NCBI RefSeq assembly: GCF_003795125.1
Contig: NZ_CP027783.1
Coordinates: 1,488,001-1,552,000 of the forward strand
Direction of reading: 5' to 3'
DNA: 64,000 nucleotides
DNA from: Tetragenococcus osmophilus
GTDB taxonomy: Bacteria > Bacillota > Bacilli > Lactobacillales > Enterococcaceae
This document shows positions 47,191-57,304 of the stretch, one piece after another. The notes beneath the pieces were generated by a model, which searched no databases, was not told the origin of the DNA, and saw only the letters and a list, made by a program, of their open reading frames with translations. Position 1 is the first letter of the stretch. Each line of letters opens with the position of its first letter. The translations under genes were made by a program, and so were the position numbers.

Positions 47191-47499
47191 GTGGAACTAT
47201 TACAAAATGCTGTTAGCGGAACCTTGGAATCTAGTGACATTCAAATCACTATCCAACCCGTTGATAACGCTGAAATCCAAATTGATTTGGATAGTAGCGT
47301 GGAAAAACAATTCGGCCGTAAGATTCGGCAAGTCATTACAGATACGTTGCAACGTTTAGATGCCCAAGGGGTTAAAGTGACGGCTGTAGATAAAGGTGCG
47401 TTAGATTGTACAATTCAAGCTCGTACTATTACGGCTGTGCATCGTGCAGCTAAACAAGAGCAATATGATTGGAAGGAGATTGACTCATGGAACGATTAA
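47191..47499 (+). CDS. citD: Citrate lyase acyl carrier protein (gamma) CitD
   Basis: A 102-aa acyl carrier; the phosphoribosyl-dephospho-CoA is attached to the Ser in TLESSDIQI (about 12-20). I prefer GTG 47191 (start [17 protein letters not shown]), with ACGAGGTG 7 bases upstream, over GTG 47182 which overlaps that site. Overlaps citE by 13 bp. Confidence 0.94.
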   Translation: MELLQNAVSGTLESSDIQITIQPVDNAEIQIDLDSSVEKQFGRKIRQVITDTLQRLDAQGVKVTAVDKGALDCTIQARTITAVHRAAKQEQYDWKEIDSWND

Positions 47500-48374
47500 G
47501 AAGAACAATGATGTTTGTCCCTGGCCAAAATGCTGCCATGTTAAGAGATGCACCATTATATGGGGCAGATTCAATTATGTTTGATTTAGAAGATGCTGTT
47601 TCATTACCAGAAAAGGATTCCGCAAGAACATTAGTTCATAATGCTTTACGTACTTTTGATTATAGTAGTGTAGAAACTGTCGTTCGTATTAATGCTTTAG
47701 ATGCTGGCGGAAAATTAGATATTGAAGCTATGATTTTAGCAGGAATTAATGTGATCCGTTTGCCTAAAACTGAAACTGCACAAGATATTATTGATGTCGA
47801 AAAAGTTATTACAGAAGTAGAAGAACAAAATAATATCGAAGTGGGCACTACTCGTATGATGGCAGCTATTGAATCAGCAGAAGGAGTGCTAAATGCACCA
47901 GCTATTGCCAAAAGTTCACAACGTTTGATTGGTATTGCCTTAGGTGCTGAAGATTATGTAACCAACCTAAAAACAGAACGCTACCCAGATGGCAAAGAAC
48001 TATTTTTTGCACGTAGTATGATTTTACATGGTGCTAGAGCTGCAGGTATTGCTGCTATTGATACAGTGTATTCTAATGTTGAAAATCCTGAAGGCCTTGA
48101 AAGCGAAGTACGACAAATTAAACAACTTGGCTTTGATGGAAAATCAGTGATTAATCCACGACAAATCCCAATTGTAAATAAAATTTATGCGCCAACAGAA
48201 GATGAAGTACAAGACGCTAAAGAAATTATATGGGGTCTGCGCGAAGCACAAGAAAAAGGATCAGGTGTTGTTTCTGTTAACGGAAAAATGGTGGATAAAC
48301 CAGTCGTTGAACGTGCAGAACGTGTGATTGCTTTAGCTCTAGCTGCAAATATGATTAAAGAGGAGGATATTTAG
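47487..48374 (+). CDS. citE: Citrate lyase beta subunit CitE
   Basis: Citryl-ACP lyase, 295 aa, cleaving citryl-ACP to oxaloacetate and acetyl-ACP. [49 protein letters not shown] and GAEDYVTNL contain the Mg-binding acidic residues. GGAGAT lies upstream inside citD. Confidence 0.96.
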   Translation: MERLRRTMMFVPGQNAAMLRDAPLYGADSIMFDLEDAVSLPEKDSARTLVHNALRTFDYSSVETVVRINALDAGGKLDIEAMILAGINVIRLPKTETAQDIIDVEKVITEVEEQNNIEVGTTRMMAAIESAEGVLNAPAIAKSSQRLIGIALGAEDYVTNLKTERYPDGKELFFARSMILHGARAAGIAAIDTVYSNVENPEGLESEVRQIKQLGFDGKSVINPRQIPIVNKIYAPTEDEVQDAKEIIWGLREAQEKGSGVVSVNGKMVDKPVVERAERVIALALAANMIKEEDI

Positions 48375-48376
48375 TT

Positions 48377-49909
48377 ATGGTAGTAAACAATGTTGGCAAA
48401 GATATTCCTCAAGAATATGCGGATCAATTTGGCATTTATGAAGGAGAACTTGCTCATATCAATGAATATCAAGAAGCAAGTCGCCAAACAAAACCAGCAA
48501 AACCAAATGATGAAAAATTATTAAAAAGTATACGAGAAGCCATTGAAAAAACTGGCGTAAAAGATGGGATGACGATTTCTTTCCACCATCACTTCCGTGA
48601 AGGCGATTATGTAATGAACATGGTCTTAGATGAAATTGCTAAAATGGGAATTAAAGATATTTCCATTGCCCCAAGTTCCATTGCGAACGTCCATGAACCA
48701 TTAATTGACCATATTAAAAATGGCGTGGTGACAAATGTCACTTCTTCTGGTTTACGTGATAAAGTGGGCGCAGCTATTTCTGAAGGTATTATGGAAAACC
48801 CGGTAGTCATCCGTTCACATGGTGGCAGAGCAAGAGCAATTGCTTCTGGAGATGTGCATATTGATGTTGCCTTTTTAGGGGTACCAAGCGCCGATGAATA
48901 TGGGAATGCTAATGGTACAAAAGGAAAGGCTACTTGTGGTTCATTAGGTTATGCAATGATTGATGCAAAATATGCAGATCAAGTCGTAGCTATTACTGAT
49001 ACTTTAGCTGATTATCCGAATACACCAATTAGTATACCGCAAACCGATGTTGACTATGTAGTAGAAGTTGATGCGATTGGTGATCCAGAAGGTATCGCAA
49101 AAGGCGCTACACGTTTTACCAAAGATCCAAAAGAATTGATTATCGCTCAAAACGCGGCGAAAGTTATTACAAATTCACCTTACTTTAAGCAAGGATTCTC
49201 TTTCCAAACAGGTACTGGTGGTTCAGCACTAGCTGTTACACGCTATATCCGTGAACAAATGATTGAAAGTGGTATTACCGCAAGTTTTGCACTTGGTGGT
49301 ATTACAAATGCAATGACAGATCTACTAAAAGAAGGACTAGTTGAAAAAATCATCGACGTGCAAGACTTTGATCACCCATCAGCTGTTTCACTTGATGAAA
49401 ATGATAACCATTATGAAATTGATGCAAATATGTACGCTTCACCTCTAAGTAAGGGGGCAGTAATTAATAAATTAGATACGGCTGTTTTATCAGCTTTGGA
49501 AGTTGATACCGACTTTAATGTCAATGTAATTACTGGTTCAGACGGCGTTCTACGTGGCGCTTCAGGTGGACACTCTGATACGAGTGCTGCTTGTAACATG
49601 AGTCTAGTTATTTCTCCATTAGTTAGAGGTAGAATTCCAACATTTGTTGACGAAGTAAATACGGTAGTTACTCCAGGTGACAGTGTTGATGTGATTGTGA
49701 CAGAAGTAGGTATTGCAATCAATCCTAATCGTCAAGATTTGATCGAACACTTCAAAGACCTAGACGTACCACAATTTACTATCCAAGAGCTTAAAGACCA
49801 AGCTTATAATATTGTCGACGAACCAGATCCTATTGAATATGGAGATAAAGTAGTTGCTTTGATTGAGTATCGCGATGGCACTTTAATCGATGCGGTGAAA
49901 AATGTCTGA
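48377..49909 (+). CDS. citF: Citrate lyase alpha subunit CitF
   Basis: Citrate:acetyl-ACP transferase, 510 aa. TISFHHHFREGDYVMN, SHGGRARAIASGDVHIDVAFLG, FQTGTGGSALAVTRYI and GGHSDTSAACNMS are characteristic. GAGGAGG precedes the ATG, 2 bp after citE; it overlaps citX by 8 bp. Confidence 0.96.
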   Translation: MVVNNVGKDIPQEYADQFGIYEGELAHINEYQEASRQTKPAKPNDEKLLKSIREAIEKTGVKDGMTISFHHHFREGDYVMNMVLDEIAKMGIKDISIAPSSIANVHEPLIDHIKNGVVTNVTSSGLRDKVGAAISEGIMENPVVIRSHGGRARAIASGDVHIDVAFLGVPSADEYGNANGTKGKATCGSLGYAMIDAKYADQVVAITDTLADYPNTPISIPQTDVDYVVEVDAIGDPEGIAKGATRFTKDPKELIIAQNAAKVITNSPYFKQGFSFQTGTGGSALAVTRYIREQMIESGITASFALGGITNAMTDLLKEGLVEKIIDVQDFDHPSAVSLDENDNHYEIDANMYASPLSKGAVINKLDTAVLSALEVDTDFNVNVITGSDGVLRGASGGHSDTSAACNMSLVISPLVRGRIPTFVDEVNTVVTPGDSVDVIVTEVGIAINPNRQDLIEHFKDLDVPQFTIQELKDQAYNIVDEPDPIEYGDKVVALIEYRDGTLIDAVKNV

Positions 49910-50435
49910 ACAAGTATTTTCTGGACCTAGCGTTTCGCTAGGCGAAATGCTTGATGCTCGTGAGATGCGTGCTAGTCGGCAAGAAGAGTTTTTACAAAAA
50001 TACCCTGAAGCTACGCTTTTGCTAGCCACGATGAATATTCCAGGAGAAGTAAAAAATTCGGCGGTTTTAAGTCGAGCTTTTTCTCAAATGGTTGTACAAA
50101 TCAAACAAGAGCTGTCTTCTTATTCTATTATTACAAGCGCTGAGTATAATCTTAAAACCGGGCCTGAGTTTTATTTAGTAGCAGATATTTCGCCTGCTGC
50201 TTTAAAAGAAAAAATGGTTGGTCTTGAAGAAAATTATACTTACGGACGATTGTTTGACCTAGATATTCACTATATAAAAGATGGTTTGCAAAGCTTGAGT
50301 CGACAAGATATTGGATTTTCTCCAAGGCGTTGTTTAATTTGCCAAAGAAACGCTAAAGAATGTGGGCGAGAGCGTCGTCATTCGATTGAAGAAATGCAAA
50401 ATAAAATTACCGCGATTATAAACCAAATGGATTAG
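49902..50435 (+). CDS. citX: Apo-citrate lyase phosphoribosyl-dephospho-CoA transferase CitX
   Basis: Transfers the prosthetic group made by CitG onto CitD, 177 aa. VSLGEMLDAREMRASRQEEFLQKYP, GRLFDLDIHY and the C-terminal ISFSPRRCLIC-like segment GFSPRRCLICQRNAKECGR are signatures. Last gene of the operon, ending at a terminator. Confidence 0.94.
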   Translation: MSEQVFSGPSVSLGEMLDAREMRASRQEEFLQKYPEATLLLATMNIPGEVKNSAVLSRAFSQMVVQIKQELSSYSIITSAEYNLKTGPEFYLVADISPAALKEKMVGLEENYTYGRLFDLDIHYIKDGLQSLSRQDIGFSPRRCLICQRNAKECGRERRHSIEEMQNKITAIINQMD

Positions 50436-50439
50436 CAGT

Positions 50440-50486
50440 AAAAAAGCCTTTGCGTAAGAATTGATTCTTACACAGAGGCTTTTTTT
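50440..50486. terminator. Bidirectional terminator after citX
   Basis: Two-part stem AAAAAGCCT / AGGCTTTTT with inner GTAAGAA / TTCTTAC, between convergent genes. Confidence 0.93.
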
Positions 50487-50490
50487 GGCT

Positions 50491-51591
50491 TTAACTAATA
50501 AGTGAAAAAGAAAGAGTTAATAGTAGTAAGAAAATGCCATTGACTAGATAAAAGTTCCGCAGAAAAAGTTTACGTTCACTAGGAACTTGTATACGAATGA
50601 TTTTGTAACCAATTAGGTTGGCTAAAGAAGCAATTAAAGTACCAAGTCCGCCAATGTTTACGCCCAAAAGAAGAGATTGGTGATATTTGGTAAAAGGAGC
50701 TAATAAAATAGCTGCAGGAACATTCGAGATAACTTGAGACGTTAAGATACTACCTAGCAGGGTGTTCTCATAATTTGTGAATATACTTTGTAACCAAGTG
50801 ATTATACTTTCGGACTGGCTAAGATTGCCAACAATAACAAAAAAGAAGGCAAAGGTGGCTAATAAACGATAGTCTACGTTTTTGAAAAGTTGAGGTTGCC
50901 AAAACAAAACGATAATTGCCACAATAGCAAGCGCTAGAAAGTAATCAATAAGCCCAAAGACGCCTCCAATCATGATTAACATTAAAACACCAAATCCTAC
51001 CGCTTTTGGGCGATCAAACTGGTTGTCAGTCAGAGTTATACGTATGGGTTCTTTGGGAATGAATTGGATAGAAATCATTAATAGTATTAAAGAACTAATC
51101 GCTATTAAACTTGTTGCAGAAAAAAATTTTAATAAGGGAATATGATAATAGGAATACAAAAATAAATTTTGTGGATTACCAAAAGGAAAGAAACTGCTCC
51201 CTAGATTTGCTGCTGCAATGATATAAACTGTACCTAACAACACAGGTTGCCGATTATCAATAATTTTTGTTAAACGTAGATAGATAGGAAGTAAAGTTAA
51301 TATGGCTACATCATTTGTTAAAAACATTGAACTAAAAAAACTCAGAAGCACAATGTAACGAAGCAATTGTCTAAAAGAAAAGCTTTTTTTGACTAAAAAC
51401 TGTCCAAAATAACTTAAAATCCCGCTCATATCTAATCCGCTAATCACTAGCATTAAGCCAGCAAGTGTCACGATAACTTTGAAATTGATGTCTTGTATGG
51501 AAAAACGCCCAAATATAATAGCAATGATAGCCAATAAGAGCGAAAAACTAAAAAGAAGGTCTTCTCGAAAAAACTTGATTACTTGTTTCAT
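50491..51591 (-). CDS. Ion-transporter-superfamily permease (ArsB/CitMHS type)
   Basis: A 366-aa integral membrane protein with about ten helices. The duplicated motifs FFSSMFLTNDVAILTLLP and LTSQVISNVPAAILLAPF and the GNPQNLFLYSYY segment are typical of the ArsB/NhaD/CitMHS superfamily of anion permeases. ATG 51591 has GAGGAG 8 bases upstream. It is convergent with citX; because no other citrate carrier is seen here it is a candidate, but arsenite or dicarboxylate transport is equally possible. Confidence 0.8.
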   Translation of the reverse strand: MKQVIKFFREDLLFSFSLLLAIIAIIFGRFSIQDINFKVIVTLAGLMLVISGLDMSGILSYFGQFLVKKSFSFRQLLRYIVLLSFFSSMFLTNDVAILTLLPIYLRLTKIIDNRQPVLLGTVYIIAAANLGSSFFPFGNPQNLFLYSYYHIPLLKFFSATSLIAISSLILLMISIQFIPKEPIRITLTDNQFDRPKAVGFGVLMLIMIGGVFGLIDYFLALAIVAIIVLFWQPQLFKNVDYRLLATFAFFFVIVGNLSQSESIITWLQSIFTNYENTLLGSILTSQVISNVPAAILLAPFTKYHQSLLLGVNIGGLGTLIASLANLIGYKIIRIQVPSERKLFLRNFYLVNGIFLLLLTLSFSLIS

Positions 51592-51759
51592 TATGTAGCT
51601 CCTCATAGATTCTGTTGTGTCACTATTTTAGCACTCTTTTTATGTTGCTAAAACCAAAAGCACCTAAGATTAGTATCCGTATATTGTTAGGGGGGATGGC
51701 TAATAAACGGCTAAGGCTTAAACCTGTGTGATAGAAAATATTCTTTATTGACTGAAATA

Positions 51760-52806
51760 TTATAGAAAGTAATTAACTAATTGATATAATAGCGGCATAA
51801 TGCCTACTGCGTGAATGAGACGAGCAATTTGAATCATGGCAACACTGTTCATATTAACGCCGTAGTCCGCTGAAATCAATGCGATATCTGTAGCTCCAGC
51901 AGGACAAGAAGCAAATAAGGCAGAAGTAAAATCTAACCAGCCTTTATGTTTATTTATTTGAGCATAAAGATAACTGATAAATAGATAGATAATAATTAAA
52001 AGCACAGCGGGAATAACAAAGGAGTTCAAAGAAGCTACAATATCACGGGTAAAACTAGCGCCTACCATTGAACCAGCTAAAATTTGAGCAAACTGCCGAA
52101 TTTGGATGGGAAAAGCACTAATGTTAGTGCGTAATTTAAATAAACCAGAAAATAGTAAAGACAAACTGAGAGTTCCTGCGGGGAAACCTAAAATATATCC
52201 TAGCAAACCGCCAGAAATTCCGACGAACATCACAGTTAAAAAATGCTTCTTATTTAGAGCTTGTTTTTTTCCGGTGGTTGCAGTTTCTTCTTTTGTTGGT
52301 TCTTGGGATTTTTCTGTGGAAAAAAGTTTAATTCAAGCAGGGAAAAGTAACAGGACACCTATACTACGTACCAATTGCATAATGGCAACAATATGAATTT
52401 CAGAATCAAAGTCAGCTGCAATTAAGGTCGTATCCATTAGACCACCTGGAGTCGTTGCTAGAAGGCCTGTTAAGACATTCCAATCAAAAATATAAGAAAA
52501 AATAAATCCGAGTATAAATGTATTTACTGTTAAAAGAACTAAAAGAAGAAGCGTTGGTTTTATAACATATTTTAAATGAATTACATCAGAACGTGTAAGT
52601 TTTTGGCCAATAAAAATTCCCGCAACAATTTGAGCGATTACCTTGGCTTCTTGAGGAAAATAAGCTTTATTTGTAATTACAGAAAAAAGCATGACAGCTA
52701 GCATACTTCCGATCATAAATGGTGCTGGGAAATTTAATTTTTGTCCAAGCTTTGCGCCTATAAAAGCGACAATAAGAGTAAAAAGCATGGAGATGCCAAT
52801 GGACAT
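51760..52806 (-). pseudogene. AbrB-family membrane protein gene with in-frame UGA
   Basis: The first part (52806 to 52336) encodes MSIGISMLFTLIVAFIGAKLG... to GVLLLFPA, then TGA at 52333-52335. The same frame continues without another stop as IKLFSTEKSQEPTKEE, a linker, and then FVGISGGLLGYILGFPAGTLSLSLLFSG... to 51760. The two halves are the duplicated modules of the AbrB/ammonia-monooxygenase-like family (PF05145), each with a TTPGGLMDTTLIAADF or SCPAGATDIALISADYG motif. A single base change (probably TGG to TGA) breaks it. TGGAGG is 8 bases before the ATG. Confidence 0.9.
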
Positions 52807-52848
52807 TAGAATAACCTCCACTAATAAAATGAGTTTATTACCGTTACA

Positions 52849-53586
52849 TTATTGTTCTTGTTTAATTTCTTCCAAAAGTTTTTTCATTTCGTCAGTCAAT
52901 TCGATTTTTTCTAACATATCGGGCCTACGCTGCCATGTACGTCGTAAAGCTTCTTTTAGTTGCCAGTTTTCAATCAACTTATGATTGCCATTTTTTAAAA
53001 CCTCTGGAACTTCCATATCGTTAAACACAGCCGGTCTTGTATATTGAGGATGCTCTAATAAACCTGTTGAATGTGAATCAGCTTTTGCTGACAATTCATT
53101 TCCCAATACTTCGGGTAACAAACGAACTGTCGCATCAATCATTACCATGGCACCCAATTCGCCACCAGTTAATACATAATCGCCAATAGAAACCTCGTCT
53201 GTCACTAGTGAGCGAATGCGTTCATCATAACCTTCATAATGCCCACAAATAAAAATTAAATGATCTTCTTGTGAGAAGTCTTCTGCCATTTTTTGATTAA
53301 AAGGAGTTCCCGCTGGATCCAATAATACGATACGCTTTTTACTAGCCGGCGTTTCTTCTTTGATAGCTTCCAAGTTGTCATAAATCGGCTGTACTTTTAA
53401 AAGCATACCTGCACCACCGCCGTAAGGATAGTCATCTACTGTTTGATGTTTGTTTGCTGAATAATCACGAAAATTTGATACATTGATCTCTAAGTGCCCA
53501 TTTTCTTGGGCTTTACCAATCATTGACTCGCCCATAGGACCTTCAAACATTTTTGGAAATAGCGTTAATACATCAATTCTCATCAT
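52849..53586 (-). CDS. trmD: tRNA (guanine-37-N1) methyltransferase TrmD
   Basis: Homodimeric SPOUT methyltransferase, 245 aa. [32 protein letters not shown] and [10 protein letters not shown] form the knot. Its ATG overlaps the end of rimM by 14 bp. rplS, usually next, is not downstream. Confidence 0.97.
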   Translation of the reverse strand: MMRIDVLTLFPKMFEGPMGESMIGKAQENGHLEINVSNFRDYSANKHQTVDDYPYGGGAGMLLKVQPIYDNLEAIKEETPASKKRIVLLDPAGTPFNQKMAEDFSQEDHLIFICGHYEGYDERIRSLVTDEVSIGDYVLTGGELGAMVMIDATVRLLPEVLGNELSAKADSHSTGLLEHPQYTRPAVFNDMEVPEVLKNGNHKLIENWQLKEALRRTWQRRPDMLEKIELTDEMKKLLEEIKQEQ

Positions 53587-54097
53587 CTAACAACCCTTCA
53601 GGAATTTCTACTTCAACCTTTTGTTTATCAAGATCGATATTTTTTACCACAGAAGAAATAAATGGAAGTAACAAGTCAGCTTTTCCCTCACGTTGTACAA
53701 CCCAAACGTCATTAGCTCCGGGAGCAAGAATCTCTTTTACTTGTCCTAATTTTTCTCCTGTTTCTTCGTAAACGTCTAAACCGATGATTTCATAATAATA
53801 ATATTCATTATTCTCTAGATTAGAAAGTTCAGTTTTAGCTACCATTAATATCCCATCACGAAAAACTTCAACCTCATTAATTGAAGTATAGCCTTCAAAA
53901 GACAGCAAGTCGAAATTTTTATGCTTTCGATGACTAGCTACTGTTAATTCCACAGGTTCTTGATCTTTAAGAAAAACAGTTAGTTTTGCTCCTTTTTGAT
54001 AACGTTCTTCTGGAGCGTCTGTTAGAGACATTACACGGACTTCTCCTTTAATCCCTTGAGTATTTACGATTTTCCCTACTTCTAAATATTCAGCCAA
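53573..54097 (-). CDS. rimM: Ribosome maturation factor RimM
   Basis: 16S rRNA processing factor that binds S19, 174 aa. N-terminal beta barrel ([23 protein letters not shown]) and C-terminal PRC barrel ([12 protein letters not shown]...[15 protein letters not shown]). In related genomes it directly follows rpsP-khpA; here it is 10 kb away and on the other strand. Confidence 0.96.
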   Translation of the reverse strand: MAEYLEVGKIVNTQGIKGEVRVMSLTDAPEERYQKGAKLTVFLKDQEPVELTVASHRKHKNFDLLSFEGYTSINEVEVFRDGILMVAKTELSNLENNEYYYYEIIGLDVYEETGEKLGQVKEILAPGANDVWVVQREGKADLLLPFISSVVKNIDLDKQKVEVEIPEGLLDDEN

Positions 54098-54238
54098 TTC
54101 TTTCCCTCATTTCTTAGTAGTCCTATTTATTTTAGCATGCTTAGGTAATGAAAGCTAGAATCGCTGATTTATGTTATAAAACACTATGGAAATTTTTTTA
54201 TTAATGCTATAATAAAAGAAAAAGGGGAGGCGCTTACA

Positions 54239-54673
54239 ATGGCAGAAGCGTATACTAGGGTATTAGTTGCAATCGATGGTTCAGAAAAATCAGAAAAGGC
54301 TTTTGAAGAGGCGATTGAAATCGCCAAACGAAATGATGCGACCATTTTTTTGACTTGGATTATCAATGATGTCGAATTAACCACAAGTGCTTATGCTTTT
54401 TCACGGTTATTAAAAGACGAACAACAAAACATTGAAGAAGATATGGAAGAAAAAGCAAAAATTGCTGAACAAGCAGGGGTTAAAAATATCGAACGTATTG
54501 TAGAAATTGGTTCGCCTAAAGAAATGCTTGCTATGGATTTACCCAAAGAACATGATATTGATTTAATTGTCATGGGGTCAACAGGTAAAGGAGCTATTGC
54601 TCAAGCCTTAGTTGGTTCTACAACGTCTTTTGTAGTAAATCATGCGCCTTGTAATGTGATGGTTATTAAATAA
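54239..54673 (+). CDS. Universal stress protein UspA family
   Basis: A 144-aa single-domain Usp protein. RVLVAIDGSEKSEKAFEEA at the start and the ATP-loop motif VMGSTGKGAIAQALVGSTTSFVVNHAPCNVMVIK (Gx2Gx9GS/T) at the end indicate the ATP-binding type. A TATAAT lies at 54208-54213 and GGGGAGGCG precedes the ATG. Confidence 0.95.
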   Translation: MAEAYTRVLVAIDGSEKSEKAFEEAIEIAKRNDATIFLTWIINDVELTTSAYAFSRLLKDEQQNIEEDMEEKAKIAEQAGVKNIERIVEIGSPKEMLAMDLPKEHDIDLIVMGSTGKGAIAQALVGSTTSFVVNHAPCNVMVIK

Positions 54674-54690
54674 TTTGAATAAATATATAG

Positions 54691-54736
54691 GCAATTGCAA
54701 CATAAGTCTAAAAGCTTGTGTTGCAGTTGCTTTTTT
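54691..54736 (+). terminator. Terminator after the usp gene
   Basis: GCAATTGCAACA pairs with TGTTGCAGTTGC (one mismatch) and a T6 run follows. Confidence 0.88.
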
Positions 54737-54835
54737 GTTTGTATTTTATGTATTGTCAAATAGGTATTAAAATAAAAGTTTCTTATGGTAAAATACAGCT
54801 TAGGACAATCAAAAGGACTAAAAGGAGGAATAATT

Positions 54836-55105
54836 ATGCGGGCAGTTTTGACAGTAATTGGTAAAGATAAAGTCGGTATTGTAGCTGGTGTAAGCCAACA
54901 TCTAGCTGTATTAAACATAAATATTGTAGATATTACACAAACAATTATGCAAGATTACTTTACAATGATGATGATTTTAGAGATGGATAAACAAGTTAAT
55001 TTTGAGTCTGTGAGAAGTGAATTGGACAAAGCAGGTCAACAATTGGGGATAAAAATAAGCATCCAAAATGAAGAAATTTTTAATGCGATGCATAAATTAG
55101 GTTAG
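54836..55105 (+). CDS. ACT-domain protein (UPF0237)
   Basis: An 89-aa single ACT domain: MRAVLTVIGKDKVGIVAGVSQHLAVLNINIVDITQTIMQDYFTMMM. AAAGGAGG supports ATG 54836. This small protein is nearly always paired with the UPF0210 gene that follows 10 bp later; it may be a ligand-sensing partner. Confidence 0.92.
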   Translation: MRAVLTVIGKDKVGIVAGVSQHLAVLNINIVDITQTIMQDYFTMMMILEMDKQVNFESVRSELDKAGQQLGIKISIQNEEIFNAMHKLG

Positions 55106-55115
55106 GAGATAGGAT

Positions 55116-56465
55116 ATGGAAACCAATCAAATTCTTGAAACCATTCGAATGATAGAAGAAGATAATCTAGATATTCGAACCATTACGATGGGAATTTCGT
55201 TATTAGATTGTATTGACGCCGACGTTGATAAAGCCTGTGAAAAAATTTATCAAAAAATTACTCATTGTGCTAAAGATTTAGTTAGTGTGGGCGAGCAAAT
55301 CGCTACTGAATATGGCATACCGATTATAAATAAGCGGATTTCTGTGACACCCATCGCCGCGGTTGCTTCTGCAGCTAAAGCTACGAGTTCTGACTGTATT
55401 AAATACGCGCAGGCTTTAGATCGTGCAGCTAAAGAAGTAGGCGTAGATTTTATTGGTGGATACACTGCTTTAGTGGAAAAGGGATTTCAAGGATCAGAGT
55501 TAGCGCTTATTGAATCTATCCCGCAAGCATTAGCTAAGACCGATTATGTCTGTTCTTCTGTGAACATAGGTTCAACTAAAGCGGGAATCAATATGGATGC
55601 TGTGCAAACAATGGGACAGGTGATTAAGCAAACGGCTGAAAAATCTGACTTAGGTTGTGCCAAACTCGTGGTATTTGCAAATGCAGTGGAAGATAATCCA
55701 TTTATGGCTGGTGCTTTCCATGGCTTCGGTGAGGAAGATGTTGTTATTAATGTAGGAGTAAGCGGTCCTGGCGTGATGAAACGGGCATTAGAAAAGGTTA
55801 AAGGCGAACCTTTTGACGTGGTAGCTGAAACTGTGAAAAAGACAGCCTTCAAAATTACTCGCATGGGCCAATTAGTAGGGCAAGAAGCTTCAAAGCGCTT
55901 AGGAATTTCATTTGGTATTGTCGATCTTTCGCTAGCGCCTACGCCAGCAGTTGGTGATAGCGTGGCTGAAATTTTAGAAGAAATGGGCTTAGAATCGGTA
56001 GGAACACATGGAACGACGGCTGCACTTGCTTTATTAAATGACGCTGTGAAAAAAGGGGGCGTTATGGCATGCAATCATGTAGGAGGCTTATCAGGCGCAT
56101 TTATTCCTGTATCAGAAGATGCTGGGATGATTGATGGTGTCGAAGCAGGCAGTTTGAATTTAGAAAAACTCGAAGCAATGACAGCCATCTGTTCTGTTGG
56201 TCTGGACATGATAGCAATTCCTGGTGATACGCCCGCTGAGTCGATTAGTGGAATGATTGCAGATGAAGCAGCTATTGGTGTTGTTAATCATAAAACGACA
56301 GCCGTACGCATTATTCCAGCTCAAGGAAAACAGATCGGTGACCATATAGAATTCGGTGGTCTATTAGGTTCAGCTCCGGTAATGAAAACAAATGACGCCA
56401 GCTCTACTGAATTTATTCAGCGTGGGGGAAGTATTCCTGCGCCATTGCATTCTTTCAAGAATTAA
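55116..56465 (+). CDS. UPF0210 (DUF711) family protein
   Basis: A 449-aa protein of the UPF0210/PFL-like family. Repeated Gly and Ala-rich motifs ([15 protein letters not shown]-like, [51 protein letters not shown]) are typical. Biochemical role is not established. Co-transcribed with the ACT gene. Confidence 0.93.
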   Translation: METNQILETIRMIEEDNLDIRTITMGISLLDCIDADVDKACEKIYQKITHCAKDLVSVGEQIATEYGIPIINKRISVTPIAAVASAAKATSSDCIKYAQALDRAAKEVGVDFIGGYTALVEKGFQGSELALIESIPQALAKTDYVCSSVNIGSTKAGINMDAVQTMGQVIKQTAEKSDLGCAKLVVFANAVEDNPFMAGAFHGFGEEDVVINVGVSGPGVMKRALEKVKGEPFDVVAETVKKTAFKITRMGQLVGQEASKRLGISFGIVDLSLAPTPAVGDSVAEILEEMGLESVGTHGTTAALALLNDAVKKGGVMACNHVGGLSGAFIPVSEDAGMIDGVEAGSLNLEKLEAMTAICSVGLDMIAIPGDTPAESISGMIADEAAIGVVNHKTTAVRIIPAQGKQIGDHIEFGGLLGSAPVMKTNDASSTEFIQRGGSIPAPLHSFKN

Positions 56466-56486
56466 AATAAAGGAGAAAGATACTTT

Positions 56487-56954
56487 ATGTGGAATAAAGA
56501 AGAAAAACAAAAAGCATACGAAATGATGTTATCCCAACAAGAAGAACTCATAAAAGATGAAAAGAATTGGTTGGCCACTTTAGCTAATGCTACGGCTTTG
56601 TTAAATATGACACTTCCTACAACAGTATTTGCAGGTTTCTATTTGTTTGATGAAAATGAATTAATTTTGGGCCCTTTTCAAGGGAGAGTTTCTTGCACAC
56701 GTATCCAGTTAGGTAACGGCGTTTGTGGTGAAGCAGCTGCTGAAAAACAAACAGTAATCGTAGGAAATGTTAAAGAACATAAAAATTATATTTCTTGTGA
56801 TTCTGATGCTTTATCTGAAATCGTAGTGCCTATGGTAAAAAATGGAAAGTTAATTGGTGTTCTTGATATAGATAGCCAAGAAACCAATAGTTATGATCAA
56901 GTGGATCAAGACTATTTAGAAGCTTACTGCGAAAAACTATTACAAGTATTTTAA
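56487..56954 (+). CDS. Free methionine-R-sulfoxide reductase (GAF domain)
   Basis: A 155-aa GAF-domain protein. The three cysteines of the fRMsr active site are in [17 protein letters not shown] and [16 protein letters not shown]. Reduces free Met-R-sulfoxide using thioredoxin. AAAGGAGA precedes the ATG, 21 bp after the UPF0210 gene, so possibly the last gene of that operon. No obvious terminator follows. Confidence 0.92.
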   Translation: MWNKEEKQKAYEMMLSQQEELIKDEKNWLATLANATALLNMTLPTTVFAGFYLFDENELILGPFQGRVSCTRIQLGNGVCGEAAAEKQTVIVGNVKEHKNYISCDSDALSEIVVPMVKNGKLIGVLDIDSQETNSYDQVDQDYLEAYCEKLLQVF

Positions 56955-57123
56955 ATGAAAAAAGCCTGGACCATAATTTTTTCAGCAACGATTTCTAATA
57001 AGTTATCTTTTTTAGATTTTGATTTTTATAATACAAAATCAAACAACTACAAAAGACAACCTATAATTAATATTGACGAAAGTTTTAATCCAGACTCTTT
57101 TTAATATTTTTTCGAGCGGTTAT

Positions 57124-57189
57124 TCAATAACTGCCACCAGAGATTTGACGATATAACCAATCGAATGGTGCAAAGAAAACATCTTCCAT
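57124..57189 (-). CDS. Candidate 21-aa peptide of unknown function
   Basis: ATG 57189 opens 21 codons: MEDVFFAPFDWLYRQ followed by ISGGSY and a TGA. GAGGGGG lies about 9 bases upstream. The peptide is aromatic-rich and neutral to acidic, unlike the hydrophobic type I toxins. It is too short for reliable prediction. It lies alone in the 690-bp gap between the sulfoxide reductase gene and ssrA, 115 bp from palindrome array 2. Confidence 0.45.
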   Translation of the reverse strand: MEDVFFAPFDWLYRQISGGSY

Positions 57190-57304
57190 ATACTCGTCCC
57201 CCTCTATTTAAACAATAACATAGGTAGGGATTACAAAGAGATTAGTTTTTATTACAAATTAAATAAGTTATGTTACACACAAGATTTATGAGAAAAAGAC
57301 GACT

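Noticed and set aside
51760-52806. Two separate AbrB-like genes
   Set aside because: The halves share one frame with only a single TGA between them and together match the usual duplicated protein.
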